Positions 26,451 to 34,560 of a stretch of DNA of 64,000 bases are shown piece by piece; the stretch's first letter is position 1; every line of letters begins with the position of its first letter. A program made the translations under genes and the position numbers. The notes below the pieces were generated by a model, which was given only the letters and a program-made list of their open reading frames with translations, was not told the DNA's origin and searched no databases. Source of the stretch: an uncultured Phycicoccus sp. (GTDB lineage: Bacteria > Actinomycetota > Actinomycetes > Actinomycetales > Dermatophilaceae); contig NZ_CANLZR010000001.1 of the NCBI RefSeq assembly GCF_947495705.1, positions 1-64,000 on the forward strand, given 5' to 3'.

Positions 26451-27617
26451 TCAGTGGCCCGTCGCCTCCCCGATCGACTGGGGCCCGATGGCGTCGCCGT
26501 CGTCGGGGGAGTAGTCCTCCTGGACCGTTGCGGTCGCGGCGACCTGGTGCGGCTGGATCTCGCCGCTGGCGATCTGCTCCGCCCAGTGGCACGCCACCCG
26601 GTGGGACGCGGGCGTCCCCTCGATCTGGACCACCCGCAGCTGCGGCCGCTCCTCGTCGCAGCGGGTCTCCTGCCGCCACGGACAGCGGGTGTGGAACCGG
26701 CAGCCGGGCGGGGGGCTGGACGGGGAGGGGAGGTCGCCGACGAGCAGGATCTGCTCTCGGGAGTCCTCGGCCACCGGGTCCGGGACGGGCACGGCGGACA
26801 GCAGGGCCCGCGTGTAGGGGTGCAGCGGGGTGGAGTACAGGTCCTCGGCGTCGGCCTCCTCGACGAGGCCGCCGAGGTACATGACCCCGATCCGGTCGCT
26901 GATGTGCCGCACGACGGCCAGGTCGTGTGCGACGACGAGGTAGGTGAGGTCGAACTCGTCCTGCAGCTGCTCGAGGAGGTTGATGACCTGCGCCTGCACC
27001 GACACGTCGAGGGCGCTGACCGGCTCGTCGGCGACGATGAGCTTGGGCTCGACCGCCAGGGCCCGGGCGATGCCGATGCGCTGACGCTGGCCGCCCGAGA
27101 ACTCGTGCGGGTACTTGCGCAGGGCCGCCGCGGGCAGGCCGACCGCCGCCAGCAGCTCGCGCAGCCGTGCCGCTGTGGCCTTGTCGTCGCTGGCCAGGCC
27201 GTGTGCCTTCATGCCCTCGACGAGCAGGGACTCGACGGACTGGCGCGGGTCCAGGCTGCTCATCGGGTCCTGGAACACCATCTGGAAGTCCTTGCGGCGC
27301 CGGCGCAGCGCCTCACCCTTGAGCGAGGCGATGTCGGTGCCGTCGACGAGGACCGAGCCCTCGGTGGGCGGCTCGAGGTTGAGGATCGCCTTGCCGAGGG
27401 TGGACTTGCCGCAGCCGGACTCGCCGACGAGGCCGTACGTCTCGCCACGACGGATCTTGAGGTCGACGCCGTCGACCGCGTACACGTGGCCGACGACCTT
27501 GTCGAAGATGACGCCGCGCTTGATGGGGAAGTGCACCTTGACCCCACGGGCGTCGACGAGGAGGTCGTCGTCGTCGAACACGGGAGCCGGGTCGGGGGTC
27601 TCTGTCGTCGTCGTCAT
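26451..27617 (-). CDS. Peptide ABC transporter ATP-binding protein (OppF/DppF type)
   Basis: A 388-residue ATPase with Walker A GESGCGKST, signature FSGGQRQRIGIARAL, Walker B LIVADEP and the oligopeptide-transporter C-terminal motif GCRFHTRCPW. A longer C-terminal tail than usual (about 40 residues, QIASGEIQPHQ onward) is variable sequence. Last gene of the operon SBP-B-C-D-F, 4 bp after OppD/DppD. Confidence 0.93.
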   Translation of the reverse strand: MTTTTETPDPAPVFDDDDLLVDARGVKVHFPIKRGVIFDKVVGHVYAVDGVDLKIRRGETYGLVGESGCGKSTLGKAILNLEPPTEGSVLVDGTDIASLKGEALRRRRKDFQMVFQDPMSSLDPRQSVESLLVEGMKAHGLASDDKATAARLRELLAAVGLPAAALRKYPHEFSGGQRQRIGIARALAVEPKLIVADEPVSALDVSVQAQVINLLEQLQDEFDLTYLVVAHDLAVVRHISDRIGVMYLGGLVEEADAEDLYSTPLHPYTRALLSAVPVPDPVAEDSREQILLVGDLPSPSSPPPGCRFHTRCPWRQETRCDEERPQLRVVQIEGTPASHRVACHWAEQIASGEIQPHQVAATATVQEDYSPDDGDAIGPQSIGEATGH

Positions 27618-27621
27618 CGGG

Positions 27622-28632
27622 TCACCTCACGGGGTTGTGGCAGCGCAGGGCCCGGCCCGCGGACTCCTCGAGGACCGGGGTGGTGCGCGTGCAGATGTCG
27701 ATGGGCTGGGAGCAGCGCGGGGCGAAGGCGCACGCGTGCTCCCAGGGGAGGTTGTCCGACACCGACCCGGGGATCGGGGTGAGGGGGGCGCCCCGGGCCC
27801 CGTCGAGGCGGGGGATGGAGGCGAGCAGCCCGTTGGTGTACGGGTGGCGCGGCTGCGCGAACAGCTCGTGCCGCGACCCGCGCTCGACGATGCGGCCGCC
27901 GTAGAGCACGTTGACCTCGTCGCACAGCCCGGCGACGACGCCGAGGTCGTGGGTGATCATGACGAGCGCGGTGCCGGTCTCCTGGACGAGGTCCTTGAGC
28001 AGGCTGAGGATCTGGGCCTGGATCGTCACGTCGAGGGCGGTGGTCGGCTCGTCGGCGATGAGGAGCCGGGGCTCGCACGCCAGGGCCATCGCGATGAGGG
28101 CGCGCTGGCGCATCCCACCGCTCATCTGGTGCGGGTAGTCGGTGAGCCGCCGGTCGGGGTCGGGGATGCCGACCCGGTCGATCAGGTCACGCGCCAGCGG
28201 GGTCGCGGCCTTGCGGGACATCCCGCGGTGCCGCTCCAGCACCTCGGTGACCTGCCGCCCGACCGAGATGACCGGGTTGAGCGAGGACAGCGGGTCCTGG
28301 AAGATCATCGCGATGTCGCGACCGCGGCGGTCGCGCATCTGGTCGACGGGCAGCCGGAGCAGGTCCGTGCCGTCGAACATGGCGCTGCCCTCGACGGTGT
28401 TGCCGCGCTCGGGCAGCAGCCCCATGATCGCCAGCGACGTGACCGACTTGCCGCAGCCGGACTCGCCGACGAGGCCGACGGTCTGGCCGGGGCGCACGTC
28501 GAAGCTGACGCCGTCGACGGCGGTGAAGGGCGCCTCGCCCTGGCGGCGGAACGTGACGGTGAGGTCGCGCACGGACAGCAGCGGCTCGTCGCCGTGGCGG
28601 GACGTCCCGGGCGTGGTCGCGGTGGCGGTCAT
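27622..28632 (-). CDS. Peptide ABC transporter ATP-binding protein (OppD/DppD type)
   Basis: A 336-residue ATPase. Walker A GESGCGKSVT, signature MSGGMRQRALIAMAL, Walker B LLIADEPTTALD, and the C-terminal cysteine motif CAFAPRCSQPIDIC that in some members binds an Fe-S cluster. It pairs with the OppF-type protein to form the heterodimeric motor. Starts 7 bp after the stop of the upstream permease gene. Confidence 0.93.
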   Translation of the reverse strand: MTATATTPGTSRHGDEPLLSVRDLTVTFRRQGEAPFTAVDGVSFDVRPGQTVGLVGESGCGKSVTSLAIMGLLPERGNTVEGSAMFDGTDLLRLPVDQMRDRRGRDIAMIFQDPLSSLNPVISVGRQVTEVLERHRGMSRKAATPLARDLIDRVGIPDPDRRLTDYPHQMSGGMRQRALIAMALACEPRLLIADEPTTALDVTIQAQILSLLKDLVQETGTALVMITHDLGVVAGLCDEVNVLYGGRIVERGSRHELFAQPRHPYTNGLLASIPRLDGARGAPLTPIPGSVSDNLPWEHACAFAPRCSQPIDICTRTTPVLEESAGRALRCHNPVR

Positions 28633-28639
28633 CGGGCGG

Positions 28640-29626
28640 TCACCTCCTGCTCTTGGGGTCGAGCGCCTCGCGCAGCGACTCCCCCATGAGGGTGAAGCCG
28701 AGGGCGACGACGATGATGCAGAGCGCGGGGTACACCGCGAGCTGCGGGTTGTCGTAGATGTACTTCTGGGCCCGCCCGAGCATCTGGCCCCACTCGGGCT
28801 GACGGTCGTTGGGGTTGCCGAGCCCGAGGAAGGACAGGGCCGCCGCGTCGATGATCGAGATCGCGAGGACCAGGGTCGACTGGACGATGACCGGTCCCAG
28901 CGAGTTCGGGATCATGTGCCGGAAGACGATGGCCCGCTGGTTGACCCCGAGCGCCCGGGCCGCCAGGACGTGGTCGCTGCCGCGCTGGGCGAGCATCGAG
29001 CCGCGCAGCAGCCGGGCGAAGACCGGGACCTGGACGGCGGCCACGGCGATGATGACCGTGATCTGGCTCGGTCGTGCCGCGATCGCCGCGATGGAGAACG
29101 CGAGCAGCAGCGAGGGGATCGAGAGAAGGACGTCGACGATGCGCATGACGAGGGCGTCGACCCAGCCGCCGAACGCGCCCGCGGTGATGCCGAGCGTCAG
29201 CCCGCCCGCGAGGCCGAAGAGCGTCGCGAACACCCCGACGATGAGCGTCTGCTGGCTGCCGACGAGGAGCCTGGAGAGCAGGTCGCGGCCCGCGTCGTCG
29301 GCACCCAGCGGGAAGCCGGGCTGCGGCCCAGGCACCGGGTTGGACTGCGGCCGCACCTGGTCGATGAGCAGGTTCGCCGCCGGGTCGTGCGGCGCGATGA
29401 ACGGTGAGATGAGCGCGAGCACGACGAACACGAGGGTGATCGAGGCGCCGAGGAGGAAGACCGGGTTGCGCCGCAGCCGCTGCCAGGCGCTCGCGATGAG
29501 CGAGACCCCCGGCTTGTCGTCGATGCTCCCCGCCTCGAGCACCGTCGTGCCACCCCCCGCGGCAGAGGTCTCGGCGAGGGCGTCGATGCGGTCCTTGCGG
29601 CGCTTCATCGGGTTGGCGGGGGTCAT
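28640..29626 (-). CDS. Peptide ABC transporter permease (OppC/DppC type)
   Basis: A 328-residue permease. A cytosolic N-terminal tail (about 45 residues) precedes TM1 (NPVFLLGASITLVFVVLALISPF). The periplasmic loop carries FPLGADDAGRDLLSRLLVGSQ, typical of OppC. The transport domain (about 105-310) has the EAA loop ARALGVNQRAIVFRHMIPNSLGPVIV. Its start overlaps the stop of the upstream permease by 4 bp. Confidence 0.93.
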   Translation of the reverse strand: MTPANPMKRRKDRIDALAETSAAGGGTTVLEAGSIDDKPGVSLIASAWQRLRRNPVFLLGASITLVFVVLALISPFIAPHDPAANLLIDQVRPQSNPVPGPQPGFPLGADDAGRDLLSRLLVGSQQTLIVGVFATLFGLAGGLTLGITAGAFGGWVDALVMRIVDVLLSIPSLLLAFSIAAIAARPSQITVIIAVAAVQVPVFARLLRGSMLAQRGSDHVLAARALGVNQRAIVFRHMIPNSLGPVIVQSTLVLAISIIDAAALSFLGLGNPNDRQPEWGQMLGRAQKYIYDNPQLAVYPALCIIVVALGFTLMGESLREALDPKSRR

Positions 29627-30630
29627 CGGGTCCTCACCCTCGGGTCGATGACGGCGTAGGAGATGTCGACGAGCAAATTGATGACGACGTAGATCATGGC
29701 GGCCGCGAGGATGAGCACCTGGAGCACCGAGTAGTCCCGGTACTGGAAGGCGTCGGCCAGGGCGTTGCCGATCCCGCCCCAGTTGAACACCTTCTCCGTC
29801 AACACGGCCCCGGCGAGCAGGCCGCCGGTCTGCAGACCGATGGTCGTGACGACCGGCAGCAGCGCGTTGCGCATGACGTGGCGGCCGCGCACGACCCGGG
29901 CCGTGAGCCCCTTCGCCTCGGCGGTGCGCACGTAGTCCTCGCTGAGCACCTCGAGGACCGACGCCCGGGTGATCCGGTAGATGACGGCGAACGGGATGGT
30001 CGCGAGGGCCAGCGAGGGCAGGACGAGATGTTTGAGCGCGCTGGCCGTGCAGTCGAGCTCGCGGGTGAGGAGCCCGTCGAGGACGAAGAAGTTGGTCACG
30101 CGGGTGCAGCCGAGGGAGTCCTGCCGGCCGGAGACCGGGAGCCAGTTGTGCTCGACGGCGAACTGGTACTGGAGGAAGAACGCGAGGAAGAAGACCGGGA
30201 CCGCCACGCCCACGAGGGAGAGGATGACGAGGCCGCTGTCGACCGGCGAGTTCGCGCGCTTGGCCGAGATGTAGCCGAGCGGGATGGCGATAGCGACGGC
30301 GAGGGCGAGGGCGAAGAAGCTGAGCTCGATCGTCGCCGGCAGCCGGGTGAGGAAGATGTCGAGGGCGTCGGCGCCCGGAAGCACCCGCGTCGAGGCGCCG
30401 AAGTTGCCCTCGGCGGCGCGCTGGAGGAACTTGAAGTACTGCACCCAGATCGGCTCGTCGAGGCCGAGCGCCCGGGTGAGGGCCTCGCGGGTCTCGGGCG
30501 TGGCGCGCTCACCGAGGATGGCGGACACCGTTCCCCCGGGCAGCGACCGCAGCCAGAGGAACAGGAGCAGGGAGAGGATGAAGACGACTCCCACCATCTG
30601 GAGGAGGCGTCTGATGATGAATCTCGCCAA
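29623..30630 (-). CDS. Peptide ABC transporter permease (OppB/DppB type)
   Basis: A 335-residue permease beginning (M)ARFIIRRLLQMVGVVFILSLLLF, the usual OppB N-terminal TM. The long loop carries TPETREALTRALGLDEPIWVQY. The C-terminal EAA loop is VRTAEAKGLTARVVRGRHVMRNALLPVVTTIG. The start codon is TTG at 30630, supported by AGGAG 8 nt upstream. The loop has an insertion with two cysteines (SLGCTRVTNFFV ... ELDCTASALKH), which could form a disulfide. Confidence 0.92.
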   Translation of the reverse strand: MARFIIRRLLQMVGVVFILSLLLFLWLRSLPGGTVSAILGERATPETREALTRALGLDEPIWVQYFKFLQRAAEGNFGASTRVLPGADALDIFLTRLPATIELSFFALALAVAIAIPLGYISAKRANSPVDSGLVILSLVGVAVPVFFLAFFLQYQFAVEHNWLPVSGRQDSLGCTRVTNFFVLDGLLTRELDCTASALKHLVLPSLALATIPFAVIYRITRASVLEVLSEDYVRTAEAKGLTARVVRGRHVMRNALLPVVTTIGLQTGGLLAGAVLTEKVFNWGGIGNALADAFQYRDYSVLQVLILAAAMIYVVINLLVDISYAVIDPRVRTR

Positions 30631-30665
30631 CGCGGGGCTCCTGGTCTAGCGGGTCGGACGACGAT

Positions 30666-30697
30666 GGCCGCCCCGAACCTAGTGGTTCGGGACGGCC
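30666..30697 (-). terminator. Intercistronic hairpin between the solute-binding protein and permease genes
   Basis: 14-bp stem GGCCGCCCCGAACC (30666-30679) with GGTTCGGGACGGCC (30684-30697), one mismatch, TAGT loop. It lies in the 106-bp gap after the binding-protein stop, where a partial terminator or RNA stabiliser can keep binding-protein mRNA above permease mRNA. Confidence 0.6.
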
Positions 30698-30736
30698 ACC
30701 GTACAGATGAGGGTCAGTCAGGCGATGCCTGGGACC

Positions 30737-32410
30737 TCACTTGCCGACCGTGACGGTGTCGAACTCCTCGGCGGTCAGCGGGCTGGCGACGAGACCGTCG
30801 ACCTTGCCGCTGGTCACGAGGGCCGGCGGGGAGTGGCTGATCGGGATACCGGGGAGGTACTCCTCGGCGATCCGCCGGTTGATGTCCTGGTAGGTGGTGG
30901 CGCGCTCGTCCTCGTCGACGACCGCGTCGGCCTTCTTCAGGTCCTCCGCCAGCGTCTTGCCCCACGGCATGACGCTGGTGTGGAAGTCGTTGCTCTTGAG
31001 GTTGCTGAAGAACGTGCCGAGGAAGTTGTCCGCGGCGTTGTAGTCGCCGGTCCAGCCGAGCAGCCACGCGTCGTACGCGCCGTTGGCGGACACGTCGTCG
31101 AGGTAGCCACCGTTCCACGGCTTGCTGACCTGCTCGACCGTGAAGCCGGCGGCCTCGAGGTCCTTGACGAAGGCCGCGTGGATCTTCTGCGGGTCCGGCA
31201 TGTACGGCCGCGAGACCTCGGTGGGGAAGGCGAACTTCAGGGTCATGCCCTCGGCGCCCGCCTCCTTGAGGAGCGACTTGGCCTTCTCGGGGTCGTACGG
31301 GTACGGCTCGAGCGACTCGTCGTAGCCCGAGACGGCCTCCGGCATGAACTGCGAGGCCACCGTGGCGCCCTCGGGCAGCTGGCTCTGCACCATCTGCTCA
31401 CGGTTCAGGGCGTGGGCGATGGCCTGGCGCACCTTGAGGTCCTGGAGCTTGGGGTTCCGCTCCGGGTTCAGGCCCATGTAGAGGATGTTGAACGCGGGAC
31501 GGACCTCGACCTTGTTGCCGGCGTCCTCGAGACCCTGCCAGTCGACGGGGTTGGGGAGGTCGTAGCCGTCGATCGAGCCGGCCTGCAGCTCCTGGCGACG
31601 GGTGCTCTCGTCGGGGATGATCTTGAAGACGAGCTTGGCGGTCTTCGGCTGCTCGCCGTAGTAGGACTCGTTGGCGACGAGCGTGACCGTCTTGTTGGCC
31701 TCGTCGTAGCTCTCGAGCTTGTAGGGCCCGATGCCGACGGGGTTCTTGGAGTACTCGGGGTAGGTGAAGCCCTCACCCTCGGCCTGGACGTTGTTCGCGT
31801 CGCCCTCCTCGAGCGCCTTCGGCGACTGGATCGAGAACGAGTCGAGCGTGAGGATCGTCGGGAAGCTCGAGGTGGTGCGGGTGACGTTGATGACCGCGGT
31901 GCTCTCGTCCTGGGCCTCACACGACTTGTACAGCGAGCCCTCGGGGTCGTCGCTGAACGAGCCGAAGAAGTACGTCCAGTACTCGGCGGCGGTCTGGCCG
32001 GCGCCCTCCTGGTTGTACATCCGGTCCAGGTTGTAGCAGACCGCCTCGGCGTTGAACGGCTCCCCGTCGGAGAACGTGACTCCCTGGCGGAGCTTGAACG
32101 TCCAGCTCAGGCCGTCCTCGGACGGCTCCCAGCTCTCGGCGAGCTCGGGCTCGACGTCGGCGGTGCCCGGCTTGATGCCGAGGAGCCCCGAGTGGATCTG
32201 GCGGGTGACCCGGAAGGTCTCGCCGTCCGTGGCGTACAGCGGGTCGAACAGCTCGGGTGCGCCGGCCGCTCCGAACGTGATGGTGTCCTTGACGTCGGAG
32301 CTGCCGTTCCCCCCGGTGCCGCTGTCGTCGCGCTGGGACTCGGCGCACGCCGAGATGCTCAGGGCGGCCGCCGTCAGGAGGACGAGGGGCGCCGTGCGCT
32401 TGAGTGTCAT
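30737..32410 (-). CDS. Peptide ABC transporter substrate-binding lipoprotein (SBP family 5)
   Basis: A 557-residue lipoprotein. The signal MTLKRTAPLVLLTAAALSISAC gives a lipobox with C22 as the lipidated residue. The mature protein is SBP family 5: DTITFGAAGAPELFDPLYATDGETFRVTRQIHSGL, then the signature SEDGLSWTFKLRQGVTFSDGEPFNAEAVCYNLDRM, and AIAHALNREQMVQ. It delivers peptides or similar solutes to the permease/ATPase genes downstream on the same strand. ATG 32410 is set by the lipobox. It is divergent from typA across 248 bp with no recognisable RNA element. Confidence 0.93.
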   Translation of the reverse strand: MTLKRTAPLVLLTAAALSISACAESQRDDSGTGGNGSSDVKDTITFGAAGAPELFDPLYATDGETFRVTRQIHSGLLGIKPGTADVEPELAESWEPSEDGLSWTFKLRQGVTFSDGEPFNAEAVCYNLDRMYNQEGAGQTAAEYWTYFFGSFSDDPEGSLYKSCEAQDESTAVINVTRTTSSFPTILTLDSFSIQSPKALEEGDANNVQAEGEGFTYPEYSKNPVGIGPYKLESYDEANKTVTLVANESYYGEQPKTAKLVFKIIPDESTRRQELQAGSIDGYDLPNPVDWQGLEDAGNKVEVRPAFNILYMGLNPERNPKLQDLKVRQAIAHALNREQMVQSQLPEGATVASQFMPEAVSGYDESLEPYPYDPEKAKSLLKEAGAEGMTLKFAFPTEVSRPYMPDPQKIHAAFVKDLEAAGFTVEQVSKPWNGGYLDDVSANGAYDAWLLGWTGDYNAADNFLGTFFSNLKSNDFHTSVMPWGKTLAEDLKKADAVVDEDERATTYQDINRRIAEEYLPGIPISHSPPALVTSGKVDGLVASPLTAEEFDTVTVGK

Positions 32411-32658
32411 CTCTATGAACCTCGCTTGGGTGTGCGAACGCTCGATCCGTCCGGGTCGGACGCTCGAGTAGACCGCGACGAGGCCAAAGAACCGCCCCGC
32501 TGCGTGGATGCGCAGGACGATAGCCTCAAAACGGGCCGCTGCACCGGAAGGTCGGAAGTGGTTACCCAAGTGAGACCGAAAGGTGCGCCTCCCGTGCCCT
32601 TCCGGGCCGTCCGGCGGCCGATTCGGTCCGGAGCCCGATCCCTGAGAGACTGGCGGGT

Positions 32659-34554
32659 ATGTCTGCCTCCCGCCGCGACGACATCCGTAACGTCGCCATC
32701 GTCGCGCACGTCGACCACGGAAAGACCACGCTCGTCGACAAGATGCTGTGGCAGTCCGGAGCCTTCGGCGAGCACGACCACATCGCCGACCGTGCCATGG
32801 ACTCCGGTGACCTCGAGCGCGAGAAGGGCATCACGATCCTCGCGAAGAACACCGCTGTGCACTACGCCGGGAAGGCCGCGACCGACGCCGGCCTCGCCGA
32901 CGGCATGACGATCAACATCATCGACACCCCCGGCCACGCCGACTTCGGGGGCGAGGTCGAGCGCGGCCTGTCGATGGTCGACGGCGTCGTCCTCCTCGTC
33001 GACGCCAGCGAGGGCCCGCTGCCGCAGACCCGCTTCGTGCTGCGCAAGGCGCTCGCGGCGCAGATGCCCGTCGTGCTGTGCGTCAACAAGGTCGACCGGC
33101 CCGACGCGCGTATCGCCGAGGTCGTCGACGAGGTCTACGAGCTCTTCATGGACCTGCTCGTCGACGCCGAGCACCACCAGGACCAGCTCGACTTCCCGGT
33201 GGTCTACGCGTCGGCCAAGGCCGGCATCGCGTCGCTGACCCGCCCGGCCGACGGCGCCCTGCCCGAGGGCGACGACCTCGAGCCGCTGTTCCGCACCATC
33301 ATCGAGACGATCCCGGCGCCGTCGTACGACCCGGAGGCCCCGCTCCAGGCGCACGTCACCAACCTAGACGCCTCGAACTTCCTCGGCCGCCTCGCCCTGC
33401 TCCGGGTCAAGAACGGCACCATCCGCAAGGGCCAGCAGGTGGCGTGGTGCCGCCGCGACGGGTCGATCTCGACGGTCAAGATCACCGAGCTGCTCATGAC
33501 CGAGGCACTCGAGCGCAAGCCCGCCGACGAGGCCGGCCCCGGCGACATCGTCGCCGTCGCCGGGATCCCGGAGATCACGATCGGCGAGACCCTCGCCGAC
33601 GCCGACGACCCGCGCCCGCTGCCGCTCATCACCGTCGACGAGCCCGCCATCTCGATGACGATCGGGATCAACACCAGCCCGATGGCCGGCCGGGTCAAGG
33701 GCGCCAAGGTCACCGCGCGTCTCGTCAAGGACCGCCTCGACCGCGAGCTCATCGGCAACGTCTCGATGCGCGTGCTGCCCACCGAGCGCCCCGACGCCTG
33801 GGAGGTGCAGGGCCGCGGCGAGCTCGCCCTGGCCATCCTCGTCGAGCAGATGCGCCGCGAGGGCTACGAGCTGACCGTCGGCAAGCCGGTCGTCGTGACC
33901 CGCGAGGTCGACGGCAAGGTGCACGAGCCCGTCGAGCGGGTCACCATCGACACCCCCGAGGAGTACCTCGGCGCGATCACGCAGCTGCTCGCCTCCCGCA
34001 AGGGACGCATGGAGCAGATGACCAACCACGGCACCGGCTGGGTCCGGATGGAGTACCTCGTGCCGTCCCGTGGGCTCATCGGCTTCCGCACCCAGTTCCT
34101 CACCGACACCCGCGGCACCGGCATCGCGAACCACGTGTTCGAGGGCTACGAGCCGTGGCTCGGCGACATCTCGACCCGGATCAGCGGCAGCCTCGTCTCG
34201 GACCGGTCCGGGGTCGCCACCGGCTACGCGATGGCGAACCTCCAGGAGCGGGGCACCCTGTTCATCGCCCCCACCACCGAGGTGTACGAGGGCATGATCG
34301 TCGGCGAGAACTCCCGCGTCGACGACATGGACGTGAACATCACCAAGGAGAAGAAGCTCACCAACGTGCGCTCGGCCGGCGCCGACGTCCTCGAGCGGCT
34401 CGCGCCGCCGCGGGCGCTCTCGCTCGAGCAGTCCCTCGAGTTCTGCCGCGAGGACGAGTGCGTCGAGGTGACCCCGGAGGCCGTCCGCATCCGGAAGGTG
34501 GAGCTGGACCAGACCCTGCGCGCCCGGGCGGCGGCGCGCGCCAGGAGGAGCTGA
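32659..34554 (+). CDS. typA: Ribosome-associated GTPase TypA/BipA
   Basis: A 631-residue translational GTPase. G1 AHVDHGKTTLVDKML, switch I with EREKGITI, G3 DTPGHADFGGEVERG, G4 CVNKVDRPDA, G5 YASAKAGIAS. Domains II (about 215-300), III and V, and the BipA-specific C-terminus (DVLERLAPPRALSLEQSLEFCREDECVEVTPEAVRIRK) follow. It binds ribosomes in EF-G fashion and aids assembly under stress. The LpqW-like gene starts 6 bp after its stop, so they are one operon. Confidence 0.97.
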   Translation: MSASRRDDIRNVAIVAHVDHGKTTLVDKMLWQSGAFGEHDHIADRAMDSGDLEREKGITILAKNTAVHYAGKAATDAGLADGMTINIIDTPGHADFGGEVERGLSMVDGVVLLVDASEGPLPQTRFVLRKALAAQMPVVLCVNKVDRPDARIAEVVDEVYELFMDLLVDAEHHQDQLDFPVVYASAKAGIASLTRPADGALPEGDDLEPLFRTIIETIPAPSYDPEAPLQAHVTNLDASNFLGRLALLRVKNGTIRKGQQVAWCRRDGSISTVKITELLMTEALERKPADEAGPGDIVAVAGIPEITIGETLADADDPRPLPLITVDEPAISMTIGINTSPMAGRVKGAKVTARLVKDRLDRELIGNVSMRVLPTERPDAWEVQGRGELALAILVEQMRREGYELTVGKPVVVTREVDGKVHEPVERVTIDTPEEYLGAITQLLASRKGRMEQMTNHGTGWVRMEYLVPSRGLIGFRTQFLTDTRGTGIANHVFEGYEPWLGDISTRISGSLVSDRSGVATGYAMANLQERGTLFIAPTTEVYEGMIVGENSRVDDMDVNITKEKKLTNVRSAGADVLERLAPPRALSLEQSLEFCREDECVEVTPEAVRIRKVELDQTLRARAAARARRS

Positions 34555-34560
34555 CCCGGC

